Shown here one piece after another: positions 17,959 through 25,969 of a DNA stretch of 64,000 nt; position 1 is the first letter of the stretch, and each line of letters opens with the position of its first letter. The notes under the pieces were generated by a model. That model searched no databases. It worked only from the letters and a program-made list of their open reading frames with translations, and was not told the DNA's origin. The position numbers and the translations under genes were made by a program. Source of the stretch: an uncultured Clostridia bacterium (GTDB lineage Bacteria > Bacillota > Clostridia > Christensenellales > UBA1242); NCBI GenBank assembly GCA_934747385.1, contig CAKVGK010000002.1:62001-126000 (forward strand). The letters run 5' to 3'.

Positions 17959-18741
17959 TTATGAAGTTTTAAGCTTCTTTTTGCGCTCTTTTTTGCTTTC
18001 AAACTGCATTTTTCCCAATTCGTTGCAGCGAGCAAGCAATTTTGCAGCTATTTCGTCACGCGTTGCGCCATCTTTTGTTAATTCACTATATTTAACCGGT
18101 GCGTCAAAAATGTAAATTTTTTCTTTTATTTTAAAATATGAAACATATATGTCCACGTCAATACCTTTTGCCTTGCAAACGTCAGCAAACGACAAAAATC
18201 CTTTATAAAATCCTTCAAGCTCTGGCAGATAGCCCTTGTCGGATTTTTCTGGAAATATAACCACATTGTTGCCCTCCTGAACTGCTTGTAAACTATCTTT
18301 AAGTGTTTGGCGGAATCTGCTGTCGTGATAAGTTGAAATCAAATTTAGACCCTTGTAATATAAATTTGTCAGTGGGCTTGCAATCAAGCAAAACAACCTT
18401 GCCAAAAACAAATTCCAGTGTTTCTTCTCGTGATAGTAAACCTTTGTTTGATATTGATAAAGTTTTCTAAGTCCAGAATTCATCTCACCAGTTCCCCAAA
18501 AACGAATTGGAAAATCGCAATACATTTCAAGTGAGAGAGGTGCATCTGTGCCTTCATGATTACTTACGATAATGCTGCTGTGTGTTGGTTTTTCACCAAG
18601 GAAAACAAACTCAGGGCGCTTATACCTGCACACCATAAGTTTTTTCATAAACCTGAACCATGCCTTGCGTTTTTGCTTAAATTTCTTAGGCTTTTTTTGT
18701 TTTTTCTGCTTTAATTTAACTTCTTTTTCTTTTGTTTCCAT
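17959..18741 (-). CDS. PlsC-like acyltransferase with altered HX4D box
   Basis: 260 residues, very basic at both ends (KKQKKPKKFKQKRK near the start). The lysophospholipid acyltransferase pattern is visible: SNHEGTDAP near residue 57, FWGTGEMN near 81, and FPEKSDKG near 159. The first box is normally NHxxxxD; here the Asp is one residue closer (H-E-G-T-D), so substrate or activity may differ. No ribosome binding site: a -10 TAGAAT with an extended TGT lies six bases before the ATG, a leaderless geometry. It diverges from the acyltransferase/GT8 genes that start at 19079 and probably belongs to the same envelope-lipid module. Confidence 0.8.
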   Translation of the reverse strand: METKEKEVKLKQKKQKKPKKFKQKRKAWFRFMKKLMVCRYKRPEFVFLGEKPTHSSIIVSNHEGTDAPLSLEMYCDFPIRFWGTGEMNSGLRKLYQYQTKVYYHEKKHWNLFLARLFCLIASPLTNLYYKGLNLISTYHDSRFRQTLKDSLQAVQEGNNVVIFPEKSDKGYLPELEGFYKGFLSFADVCKAKGIDVDIYVSYFKIKEKIYIFDAPVKYSELTKDGATRDEIAAKLLARCNELGKMQFESKKERKKKLKTS

Positions 18742-18747
18742 ATTTAA

Positions 18748-18756
18748 ATTCTAACA
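18748..18756 (-). promoter_or_regulatory. Extended -10 promoter, leaderless geometry
   Basis: Minus strand TGT-TAGAAT, the -10 at 18748-18753, six bases before the ATG at 18739-18741. The -35 region 17 bases upstream (TTTTGA, 18771-18776) is weak. Confidence 0.55.
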
Positions 18757-18913
18757 CAAATTTTAAAATTTCAAAACCAAATTCTACATATTTCCCCATA
18801 ACTATTAAATTTCACATAAAATGGTTAAAAATTGAAAAATAATGCGGAAATTGCAAAAAATTGGGTCAAAATATGTGATATTTTAAGCATTTTTAAACAA
18901 ATTCTATTCACAG

Positions 18914-18967
18914 TAGAGTTAAAAGGACAGGTTTTCTATCTGGTTGAGAACGAAACCTCAAACTCTA
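18914..18967. other. Candidate structured element in a divergent intergenic region
   Basis: Stem TAGAGTT (18914-18920) / AACTCTA (18961-18967) encloses an asymmetric internal loop AAAAGGAC, then a second seven-bp stem AGGTTT+T (18929-18935) / G+AAACCT (18952-18958) with a 16-base loop. The pairings are perfect apart from one G-U. Orientation unknown. I match it to no riboswitch class. The rest of 18742-19078 is AT-rich with promoters. Confidence 0.4.
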
Positions 18968-19030
18968 ATATAAGGGAATTTTAATTCTAATTTGACAAAA
19001 TAAGGTTTAGAGCGAAATTTGGCAATTCTC

Positions 19031-19060
19031 TTGCAAAAATGAATAAACAAATTGTAATAT
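19031..19060 (+). promoter_or_regulatory. Promoter of the acyltransferase-GT8 operon
   Basis: TTGCAA at 19031-19036, 18-base spacer, TAATAT at 19055-19060. A GGAGG ribosome binding site follows and the ATG is at 19079. Confidence 0.55.
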
Positions 19061-19078
19061 GCTTGCGTTGGAGGACAA

Positions 19079-19858
19079 ATGAAAGGGCAAGAAACAATTT
19101 ACTTCACAGATGAATTGAATGAAGACTTTGCAGAAGAAATTGTTAGCAACAAACCAGTTAGTGAAAAGTTTGTTTATTACAGCAACAATCCATTTTGGCA
19201 AATCAAGCATTTCTTTTGGAACAAAATTGTGGCTTACCCAGTTTCAATGATTTATGCCAAGTGCAAGTTTAAATGGAAACTTAAAAATAAAAAAGTTTTC
19301 AAACAGGCAAAACACACAGGCTATTTTATCTATGGTAACCACACTCAACAATTTTTTGACGCAAGCATGCCAAAAAGAATTGCATATCATGAGGCGTACG
19401 TTATGGTTAACCACACAAACTTGAATTTGAAAGGTTTGGGTTGGTTGGTTAAGCGTTTGGGTGCTTTGCCAGTGCCAACCAATGTGCACGAAACAAAAAA
19501 ATTTGTTGCGGCGGTTGACGAGATAATGAAAAAGAAAAAATCCATATTGATTTATCCGGAAGCTCATATCTGGCCTTACTACACAAAAATTAGACCATTC
19601 GTTTCAACCTCATTCAGGTATCCGGTTAAATACAATGTGCCAGCATTCTGTTTCACCAACACTTACCACAAACGTAAAAACGGCAAAGTGCAGATTATAA
19701 CTTATGTTGATGGGCCATTTTACCCAAACTTAGCCTTGCAAAGCAAACAGCAAATTGAAGATTTGCGCAATCGCGTTTATCAAACAATGGTGGAGAGAAG
19801 CAAACTCAGCAGTTATGAATTTGTGAAATACGTAAGAAAGGAGGACAATGATGATTAA
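19079..19858 (+). CDS. PlsC-like acyltransferase
   Basis: 259 residues. The acyltransferase boxes are recognisable: GNHTQQFFDA near residue 83 (a His and an Asp, one residue further apart than the usual HX4D), the NHTNLNLKGLGWLVKRLGALPV segment split around residues 110-132 that resembles the substrate-binding motif, and YPEAHIWPY near 160. GGAGG precedes the ATG. It is first in an operon with two GT8 glycosyltransferases and another acyltransferase. Likely attaches an acyl chain to a glycerol- or sugar-based lipid; the acceptor is not visible from sequence. Confidence 0.8.
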   Translation: MKGQETIYFTDELNEDFAEEIVSNKPVSEKFVYYSNNPFWQIKHFFWNKIVAYPVSMIYAKCKFKWKLKNKKVFKQAKHTGYFIYGNHTQQFFDASMPKRIAYHEAYVMVNHTNLNLKGLGWLVKRLGALPVPTNVHETKKFVAAVDEIMKKKKSILIYPEAHIWPYYTKIRPFVSTSFRYPVKYNVPAFCFTNTYHKRKNGKVQIITYVDGPFYPNLALQSKQQIEDLRNRVYQTMVERSKLSSYEFVKYVRKEDNDD

Positions 19859-20696
19859 CATTTTATTTTCGGGCAATTCAAAAGTTTTTGATGGTGCGTT
19901 AACTACAATGCTTTCAATCTTTAAGCGCACAACAACAAAAGAACCATTCAAATTTTATATTTACACCATGGACGTCACTCGCATTAAACCAGAGTACACT
20001 GCCATTGATGATAAAATGATTGCATTTTTGGACAAAGTTGCCAAAGATTATAACCCTGAAAACAGTGTTGAAAAAATTGACGTTGGCGAATTTTATAAAC
20101 AAGAATTTGAAAACAGCCCTAACGAAAATTGCTATTGCTCACCTTACACATTGCTTCGCTTGTTTGCGGACTTGATTCCAAATGTGCCAGACAAATTGCT
20201 GTATTTGGACATTGACTTGTTGTTCAATAATGACATAACCGAACTTTGGAACAAAAATATTGAAGGCTATGAATATGCAGCAGCAACCGACCATTACGGC
20301 AAATTTGCAATAAATCCAAGATACATAAACGCCGGCGTTCTGTTGCTTAACATGAAAGAGATCAAGAAAACAGGTTTGTTTGCAAAAGCAAGGGAATTAA
20401 TTAAGAAAAAGAAATGGCTGTTTGCTGACCAAGATGCAGTTTGGCACGCAACAACAAAGTATTTAACATTACCTCAAAAGTTTAACGACCAAAAATATTG
20501 CCATAAATCAACAGTAATCAGGCATTTTAGCAAACGTTTGTTTTGGACACCTTATCCACACACTGCCAACATTAAACAATGGCATGTCAGTCAAGTGCAT
20601 AAAGTGTTTAAATACTATCAATTTGATGACATTTTGTACGAATACATTTATTTAAAAAAATATTACGAAAACAATTTTTTAAAAGGGGAAAATTAA
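19851..20696 (+). CDS. Glycosyltransferase family 8 protein
   Basis: 281 residues with the GT8 signature: an N-terminal nucleotide-binding strand (INILFSGNSKVFDGAL), YLDIDLLF near residue 118 (the metal-binding DxD), YINAGVLLLNM near 163, and ADQDAVW near 195. GT8 enzymes transfer sugars from UDP-sugars with retention of configuration. The second of two adjacent ATGs (19851) is preferred because it gives a six-base gap to AAGGAGG; the gene overlaps the upstream acyltransferase by a few bases, suggesting coupling. Acceptor unknown. Confidence 0.88.
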   Translation: MINILFSGNSKVFDGALTTMLSIFKRTTTKEPFKFYIYTMDVTRIKPEYTAIDDKMIAFLDKVAKDYNPENSVEKIDVGEFYKQEFENSPNENCYCSPYTLLRLFADLIPNVPDKLLYLDIDLLFNNDITELWNKNIEGYEYAAATDHYGKFAINPRYINAGVLLLNMKEIKKTGLFAKARELIKKKKWLFADQDAVWHATTKYLTLPQKFNDQKYCHKSTVIRHFSKRLFWTPYPHTANIKQWHVSQVHKVFKYYQFDDILYEYIYLKKYYENNFLKGEN

Positions 20697-20697
20697 T

Positions 20698-21795
20698 ATG
20701 AACAATCAAAACAATAACAACATTATTCCAATCGTCTTCACTTGTGACGATAAATACATTCCATTTTTAGCAGTTTCTTTGGAGTCTATGGAAGATAATG
20801 CTTCAAAAAACTACACTTACGACATTAAAATTTTGCATTCAAACAATATCAGTGAAGCAAATCAAAACATAATCAAACAAAAATACAATAATCAGACGTT
20901 CAAAATCAGTTTTGAAGATATTTCTTCGTATGTTGAATTGATTGCAAGCAAACTTCACACACGTGACTATTATTCAAAAGCAACATACTATAGGTTGTTT
21001 ATTCCAAACCTTTACAAGCATTACGATAAGGTTTTGTATTTAGACAGCGATATTATTGTCAAAGGTGACATAAGCGAACTTTATAACACTGAACTTGGAG
21101 ACAATTTTGTTGGTGCAATTCCAGATAATTTTGTTCAATGCACACCACTTGCTTGGGACTATGTTGAAAAGCACATTCCACTTGGCAAAGGTGCACACAC
21201 AAGATATTTCAACGCTGGCATTTTGCTTATGAATTGCAGACGTTTGCGTGAAATTGACTTTGAAGGCAAATTTATTGATTTGCTTGGAAAAGTTAAGTTT
21301 GAAGTTGCTCAAGACCAAGATTATTTGAACTGCATTTGTCGCGGTAAAGTTAAGTTGATTAATTTAGTTTGGAACAAACAACCATTCCCAAGCAACACAA
21401 TCAAGGAAAAGGATATTAAAATTTTTCACTTTAATCTTGACTTAAAACCTTGGAAGAAAGACGGCATTTTGTACGAAGATTTTTTCTGGACATATGCAAA
21501 AACAAGCGGCTATTATGATGAAATTATGAAAATCAAAAACAGCGTAACAGAAGAATCAATCAAGTTGGCAGAACAACAAACACAAACACTTTGTGAAAAT
21601 ATTGTTAAACAAGCAAACGACGTTGTGGATAATGCAAGAATTAAAAAGATTGTTGATGCAATTTTTGATGAAAATGAAAGTCCTCTTGTTAAAAAAGATA
21701 TTGTTGCATGCAATGTGGATGAAGCGGAACAAACAGATTTGTTTGACGTAATCGACAATGTTGTGGCTTCAAACCCACAAAAACAACGTGGCTAA
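20698..21795 (+). CDS. Glycosyltransferase family 8 protein with C-terminal extension
   Basis: 365 residues. GT8 motifs: IVFTCDDKYIPFLAVSLES near 13-31, YLDSDIIVKGDI near 113-124 (DxD), YFNAGILLMNC near 170, and QDQDYLNCI near 207. Residues about 280-365 form an acidic, probably helical tail absent from the shorter neighbour. An Asn-rich start follows AAAAGGGGAAAA. Only one base separates it from the preceding GT8 gene, so the two are probably used together, one perhaps extending the product of the other. Confidence 0.88.
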   Translation: MNNQNNNNIIPIVFTCDDKYIPFLAVSLESMEDNASKNYTYDIKILHSNNISEANQNIIKQKYNNQTFKISFEDISSYVELIASKLHTRDYYSKATYYRLFIPNLYKHYDKVLYLDSDIIVKGDISELYNTELGDNFVGAIPDNFVQCTPLAWDYVEKHIPLGKGAHTRYFNAGILLMNCRRLREIDFEGKFIDLLGKVKFEVAQDQDYLNCICRGKVKLINLVWNKQPFPSNTIKEKDIKIFHFNLDLKPWKKDGILYEDFFWTYAKTSGYYDEIMKIKNSVTEESIKLAEQQTQTLCENIVKQANDVVDNARIKKIVDAIFDENESPLVKKDIVACNVDEAEQTDLFDVIDNVVASNPQKQRG

Positions 21796-21825
21796 TTGGG
21801 GCTAAACTTATTATTTGGAGAAATA

Positions 21826-22677
21826 ATGGAAGAAATTCAAAAAGCACCAGACAGGCTTGAAGTGCTTAAAAAAATTGAAGAGTTGGAAACAAAGGGCATT
21901 TTCGACGTGGACGTTGAAAATGACCCTCCAACAATTGAGCTTTTGCCAAATCAAATTGACTATAAACGCAAAAAATTAATTAACAAAATTAAAAGGTTTT
22001 TCACCTATAAAGTTGCTGGCAAAATGCTCAAACAACTGAAACTAGCTGGTCTTTTGAGGTTTGACAAAATTATTGGCATTGAAAACATGCAGTCAGTTAA
22101 AACTGGCGCAATTGTAACTTGCAACCATTTTGGTGTGGCAGATAGTTTTATTATGGATCAAACATTCAGGGCTGCAAAGTTTAAGCATAAACGCATGTTT
22201 AAGGTTGTTCGAGAGGGGAACTACACAAACCCTCCAAAAGGCTTTGAGCCAATCTTTAAGTATTGCGACACTTTGCCTTTAAGCCAGAATAAAGACACAA
22301 TGAAAAAGTTCCTGCGTTGCACAAACGAATTGCTTCAAGAGGGCAATTTTGTGCTGTTTTACCCTGAAGAAAGCATGTGGTGGAACTATCGCAAGCCAAA
22401 GCCACTTAAAAGTGGCGCTTTTCGCTTTGCGGTTAAAAACAACGTTCCGGTTATTCCTTGCTTTGTGACAATGGAAGATAGCGAACAAATTGGACCAGAC
22501 GGCTTCCCTGTTCAAATTTACACAATGCACATAAATAAACCAATCTACCCAAATACTAAATTGGATTTAAAAACAAATATTGAGCAAATGAGAGAGAAAA
22601 ACAGCCAAATTTGGAAAACGATTTACGAAAAGATTTACAATCAGCCATTAACATATTTGTGCGACAAAAAAAATTAG
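21826..22677 (+). CDS. PlsC-like lysophospholipid acyltransferase
   Basis: 283 residues with a canonical acyltransferase core: TCNHFGVADSFIMD near residue 103 (true HX4D), and FYPEESMWWNY near 179 followed by KSGAFRFAVKNNVPVIPC. ATG at 21826 chosen because TTTGGAGAAAT precedes it; an in-frame TTG lies 30 bases upstream. Last gene of the 19079-22677 operon, ended by a strong terminator. Likely makes or remodels a lysolipid-type product in the inner leaflet. Confidence 0.87.
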   Translation: MEEIQKAPDRLEVLKKIEELETKGIFDVDVENDPPTIELLPNQIDYKRKKLINKIKRFFTYKVAGKMLKQLKLAGLLRFDKIIGIENMQSVKTGAIVTCNHFGVADSFIMDQTFRAAKFKHKRMFKVVREGNYTNPPKGFEPIFKYCDTLPLSQNKDTMKKFLRCTNELLQEGNFVLFYPEESMWWNYRKPKPLKSGAFRFAVKNNVPVIPCFVTMEDSEQIGPDGFPVQIYTMHINKPIYPNTKLDLKTNIEQMREKNSQIWKTIYEKIYNQPLTYLCDKKN

Positions 22678-22699
22678 CAACAAAACGTTGCTTTTTTTG
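22676..22699 (+). terminator. Terminator of the acyltransferase-GT8 operon
   Basis: Stem AGCAAC / GTTGCT, loop AAAAC, then T7, starting on the stop codon. Confidence 0.88.
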
Positions 22700-22768
22700 T
22701 TTAAGTAAAAAATAAATTTACCCATTAAACTAAAATGGTGAAATTTAAAATATTTTTATTATAAAAGG

Positions 22769-22774
22769 TATAAT
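22769..22774 (+). promoter_or_regulatory. -10 TATAAT, leaderless geometry
   Basis: Consensus TATAAT seven bases before the ATG at 22782; no ribosome binding site and no convincing -35. Confidence 0.5.
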
Positions 22775-22781
22775 ATATTAT

Positions 22782-23117
22782 ATGTATAAATTGATAAGAT
22801 TTTCAATCATTTTCAGCATGATTTTTAACCCAATAACCATTATTGTTAACGTTTTAACCACAATTTTTTGGCACACGCCAGTTGTGTTTTTGGTTCTCAC
22901 TTGCATTTATGCCACCGTTTTAACATGGTCGGTCGGTGTGTTTGCAATCAAAAAACTCAACACGGCAAAATCAAAAAAACAACTTAAACCCATGGCAATT
23001 TTAACTTTAATTGGTAACAATCCTTTGGCGGGTATTCTTATGCTGGTGATGAAAGAAACAGACTTGCCAGCCTCAAAAAATCTTATATCAAACAGCCAAA
23101 ATTTGACAAGAACATAA
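22782..23117 (+). CDS. Small membrane protein, function unknown
   Basis: 111 residues with three hydrophobic stretches (about 4-28, 32-58, 72-92) and a short polar C-terminus. A basic linker KKLNTAKSKKQLKP separates the second and third. No family recognised. The gene has no ribosome binding site but a perfect -10 at a leaderless distance. Convincing hydrophobic pattern and lowland codon use like its neighbours support it as real. Confidence 0.65.
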   Translation: MYKLIRFSIIFSMIFNPITIIVNVLTTIFWHTPVVFLVLTCIYATVLTWSVGVFAIKKLNTAKSKKQLKPMAILTLIGNNPLAGILMLVMKETDLPASKNLISNSQNLTRT

Positions 23118-23233
23118 TGTTTAATCATGACAAAGTATTAACTGGATTATATTTTGAAAGCCCAAAGACACGCAAAAATTATTTTGACATATAATGAATT
23201 AGGCTAATGCCAGATTATTTTTTAGGAGAAAAT

Positions 23234-24001
23234 ATGTCAAAAATCATAAACAAATCACAAGTAACTTCAAATTATGTGTTGCCAAACTTATCCACAAAAC
23301 AAGCAACTGCAGAAAGTAATGAGTCGGCAACTGAGTACATGACAACCTCATTCGCCAAAGTTAGAAGTTCAAGTGTTAATTTTGGCGAAGCAAACGATGA
23401 AATTGAACAAACTTTAACTCTCACAAATACTAGTGAATATTCAATTACGGACGTGAATATTGTTGACACTTTGGGCGAAGGCTTAACATTCAAACCAGGT
23501 TCAGTTACAATTGACAACATTGAAAATCAAAATGCAAACCCAACCACGGGTATAATGCTTGATAGTCCAATTGCTGCAAACAGCAGCGTTGTTGTTAAAT
23601 ATATTGTGATAGTTGATGATCCTGTGGTGCAAACCAGCGCAGAAACAAAATCAACAGTTACCTATTCAGTTAACGAAATCACAGATTTAGAAGAGGATTC
23701 TAATATTATAACAATAATCCTTGGTGTTGACATGCTTACAATCACAAAAACTTCAAACAAAACTGCAGTAATTAAAGGTCAAACATTGAAATATCAACAT
23801 GTAATTGAAAACAAAGGTAATTACAAACACACCGATATAATGTTTAATGATAATCTTCCAAAAGATGTTGAATTTATTGTTGGAAGCGTGATGATTGATA
23901 ATGTCTCACAAGCGGGCTTAAACCCAACAGTTGGTTTTAAAATCGATGACATTGATGTGGGTGGAAAGGTGACAATAACTTTTGATGTAACCATTAAATA
24001 A
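23234..24001 (+). CDS. DUF11-repeat protein without a signal peptide
   Basis: 255 residues. Two DUF11 (conserved repeat) beta-sandwich domains: one around residues 45-160 (TLTLTNTSEYSITDVNIVDTL, FKPGSVTIDN) and one around 170-255 (LTITKTSNKTAVIKGQTLKY, FIVGSVMIDN, FDVTIK). Such domains build surface or coat proteins. No signal peptide or anchor is visible, so export by Sec is not supported; a coat or intracellular structural role is possible. Start ATG has TAGGAGA upstream. A TATAAT lies at 23190-23195. Confidence 0.8.
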   Translation: MSKIINKSQVTSNYVLPNLSTKQATAESNESATEYMTTSFAKVRSSSVNFGEANDEIEQTLTLTNTSEYSITDVNIVDTLGEGLTFKPGSVTIDNIENQNANPTTGIMLDSPIAANSSVVVKYIVIVDDPVVQTSAETKSTVTYSVNEITDLEEDSNIITIILGVDMLTITKTSNKTAVIKGQTLKYQHVIENKGNYKHTDIMFNDNLPKDVEFIVGSVMIDNVSQAGLNPTVGFKIDDIDVGGKVTITFDVTIK

Positions 24002-24016
24002 AAAATTACCAAGTTT

Positions 24017-24047
24017 AAAAAGTGTCAAATTTGTGGCACTTTTTTAG
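24017..24047 (+). terminator. Terminator of the DUF11 gene
   Basis: Eight-bp stem AAGTGTCA / TGGCACTT (one G-U) and a T run. Confidence 0.78.
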
Positions 24048-24184
24048 TATTAAAAACAATAATAGAGTTTAAATATTTTTTATTATTAAGTTTAAGGACG
24101 TTTCTTGTTTTAGATTAAGAATTTATAAAATGAACTATTATATAAAATTCTACTCAAATTCTACTTAGCCGAAAAAAAGACACG

Positions 24185-24214
24185 AAAAAAGCACACTAAA
24201 TATAGCGCGCTTAA
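24185..24214 (-). terminator. Terminator downstream of the partial tRNA copy
   Basis: Minus strand: GCGCGCT / AGTGTGC stem with two G-U pairs, then T6. The remaining sequence 24048-24184 is AT-rich with no gene seen. Confidence 0.6.
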
Positions 24215-24243
24215 TTCAATTTAACACGATATGTTGTGTTATT

Positions 24244-24285
24244 TGGTAGAGATGAGTGGACTCGAACCACCGACCCCCACCTTAT
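24244..24285 (-). pseudogene. 3' fragment of tRNA-Ile (possible att scar)
   Basis: 42 bases identical to the tRNA-Ile gene at 24453-24494, running from the anticodon loop to the encoded CCA end. The identity stops sharply inside the anticodon loop. Same orientation as the intact gene, 209 bases downstream of it. This pattern is typical of an attachment-site duplication left by a tyrosine-integrase element. Confidence 0.85.
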
Positions 24286-24421
24286 ATTACATATATGCTA
24301 AGGGTTCTCAAAAGTCTGGTTCTTTGTTCCTTACTGCTTCCTTCAAGGTTTGCTTGTCAGCAAACTTATTTTTTATTTTTTATGCCAGTTCAGCAACGAG
24401 TTGCAACAATCCTACAAAAAC

Positions 24422-24450
24422 AAAAAAACGTTTAACTTTCGTTAAACGCT
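24422..24450 (-). terminator. Terminator of tRNA-Ile
   Basis: Minus strand: CGTTTAAC / GTTAAACG stem with loop GAAA, then T7. Confidence 0.8.
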
Positions 24451-24452
24451 TG

Positions 24453-24529
24453 TGGTAGAGATGAGTGGACTCGAACCACCGACCCCCACCTTATCAGGGT
24501 GGTGCTCTAACCTGCTGAGCTACATCTCT
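24453..24529 (-). tRNA. tRNA-Ile (anticodon GAU)
   Basis: 77 bases including encoded CCA. Acceptor AGAGATG / CATCTCT, anticodon arm CCACC / CTGATAA / GGTGG with anticodon GAT, T arm with GGTTCGAGTCC. Its 3' half is duplicated downstream at 24244-24285. Confidence 0.97.
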
Positions 24530-24694
24530 TCGTCGCAATTCGCCTTTTGGCGAGTTTGCTTCTAATAATTGCAAACGTCCGCTTGTTAGGCGTTTGCTCC
24601 TCTTACAAAGTGGCAACAAAGTTTCCCCTTTGTGAACCCCTTTGATAAAAGGTGTTGGAATGTTTTGAAATATGAGTCTAGCTAGCTCAAGATC

Positions 24695-24708
24695 TGGTGG
24701 AGAATATC
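24695..24708 (-). repeat. 14-base copy of the tRNA-Ala 3' end
   Basis: TGGTGGAGAATATC, identical to 24799-24812: the CCA end, discriminator and acceptor 3' strand of tRNA-Ala, in the same orientation 104 bases downstream. The surrounding 24530-24798 holds no credible gene; an open frame there is antisense or readthrough of tRNA. Confidence 0.6.
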
Positions 24709-24798
24709 TGTCAGTTGATAAACAACTTAGGCAGGTATTCTTTCCACCAAAAATCTTTTTCGCTGTTGAAAATAAATTTTCACATCTCAAAATCTTTT

Positions 24799-24875
24799 TG
24801 GTGGAGAATATCGGATTCGAACCGATGACCCCTTGCTTGCAAGGCAAGTGCTCTAGCCAACTGAGCTAATCCCCC
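24799..24875 (-). tRNA. tRNA-Ala (anticodon UGC)
   Basis: 77 bases with encoded CCA. Acceptor GGGGGAT / ATTCTCC contains the G3-U70 wobble pair that is the alanine identity element. Anticodon arm CTTGC / CTTGCAA / GCAAG gives TGC. Confidence 0.97.
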
Positions 24876-25026
24876 AAAATTATGAGCGCATTCACAACGA
24901 ATGCAAGTTTATATTATCAATTTTAAAAATGTTTGTCAATAAATTTTTACAAATTTTTTAAAAAATATTTGAAGATTTTGTTTTTTGTGCAGAAAATTTG
25001 TGAATTTGTTAATTTTTAAACTTATT

Positions 25027-25055
25027 TTGAATTTCAAACAATTTTGTTTTAAAAT
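25027..25055 (+). promoter_or_regulatory. Rubrerythrin promoter
   Basis: TTGAAT at 25027-25032, 17-base spacer, TAAAAT at 25050-25055, then a short leader with AAAGGAGGG. No PerR-type box was recognised. Confidence 0.6.
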
Positions 25056-25088
25056 TTTTAGTTTGTCAAAAATTGAAAAGGAGGGAAT

Positions 25089-25715
25089 ATGGATTTTCAA
25101 CAAAGTAAAACAAAAGAAAATTTGGCTCGTTCGTTTGCCAGCGAATGCATGGAGGGTGCAAGATATCAATTTTTGGCAAAAATGGCTCAACAACAAGGAT
25201 ATGAGTATTTAAGCAATCTTGTACGAACACTTGCACACAATGAAATGGCACATGCACAACAATTTTTTAACAAAATTAACGAACATGCCGAACAAGAAGC
25301 ACAAAACATAGAAATTACAGCTGGCTACCCATTTAAGCAAGGCGAGGACCTATGCGAAACTCTCAAACTTGAGGCACACAATGAGGAAATGAGTGCCGAA
25401 ACTATTTATCCATCGTTTGCCGAAATTGCAAGGGACGAGGGCTTTAAAGACGTGGCAGAACTGTTTGATATGGTTGCCAAAGTGGAAAAAACTCATCAGC
25501 GCACGCTTGAAAAACTGGCAGAGGGTTTAAAATGCAATTGCCTATATAAATGCAACTGCGGTGACGCTTGCTTTAAATGTGACGAATGCGGCACAATAAT
25601 TCAAGACAAACAAGCTCCTAAAAAATGCCCGCTTTGCAATATGGAGCAGGGCTACTACCGAATTGATTTTAACCTTATCGGCAACGGCAAAAACCGCACA
25701 AAACCAAATCAATAA
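25089..25715 (+). CDS. Rubrerythrin family protein
   Basis: Di-iron peroxidase that detoxifies hydrogen peroxide in anaerobes. 208 residues: an N-terminal ferritin-like four-helix domain with ExxR/ExxH iron ligands (ECMEGARYQFLA near 19, AHNEMAHAQQF near 48, EAHNEEMSAE near 97, KVEKTHQRTL near 136), and a C-terminal rubredoxin-like iron site FKCDECGTII ... KKCPLCN near 165-186. A Cys-rich stretch CNCLYKCNCGDAC sits between them. Strong AAAGGAGGG ribosome binding site. An oxidative-stress gene fitting an anaerobic host. Confidence 0.93.
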   Translation: MDFQQSKTKENLARSFASECMEGARYQFLAKMAQQQGYEYLSNLVRTLAHNEMAHAQQFFNKINEHAEQEAQNIEITAGYPFKQGEDLCETLKLEAHNEEMSAETIYPSFAEIARDEGFKDVAELFDMVAKVEKTHQRTLEKLAEGLKCNCLYKCNCGDACFKCDECGTIIQDKQAPKKCPLCNMEQGYYRIDFNLIGNGKNRTKPNQ

Positions 25716-25737
25716 TAAACCCTATTTCAAATTATAG

Positions 25738-25776
25738 ATACACTCAAAACCATTGTTTACGAGTGTATTTTTTTTA
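25738..25776 (+). terminator. Rubrerythrin terminator
   Basis: Stem ATACACTC / GAGTGTAT with T8. Confidence 0.85.
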
Positions 25777-25879
25777 TAAAAGAAAACCACAAAATAGCCT
25801 GGTTCAGTTAAGGTTTACCTATGGGCAAGAATCTCGCGTCCCCTTAGGTGTCCGCAATAAACTTGCGTTTTTGGTTCCT

Positions 25880-25968
25880 ATTGAGATTGATCTCGCAAAA
25901 TAAACAAATTTATTTTTTGCTGGTTGGTCTTATCCTAAATATCGTGCCGCGTTGGTCGTGATGAGCGG
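25880..25968 (-). pseudogene. Duplicated 3' tail of the walJ-like gene
   Basis: Minus strand. The segment encodes HHDQRGTIFRIRPTSKK and a stop, against HHEQRGTIFRITPTSKK at the real end of the neighbouring gene. Most DNA differences are synonymous. The similarity continues past the stop for about 20 bases. It may be an att-type remnant or a relic of another allele. Confidence 0.8.
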
Positions 25969-25969
25969 C

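Noticed and set aside
24231..24458. 75-codon open frame reading across the tRNA-Ile fragment
   Set aside because: It begins inside the tRNA copy on the antisense strand (a well-known artefact starting MSGLEPPTPTL-like), has no ribosome binding site, and covers a terminator.
24494..24847. 117-codon open frame on the minus strand between the tRNAs
   Set aside because: It spans parts of both tRNA genes in sense; no start signal. Produced by tRNA sequence and intergenic repeats.
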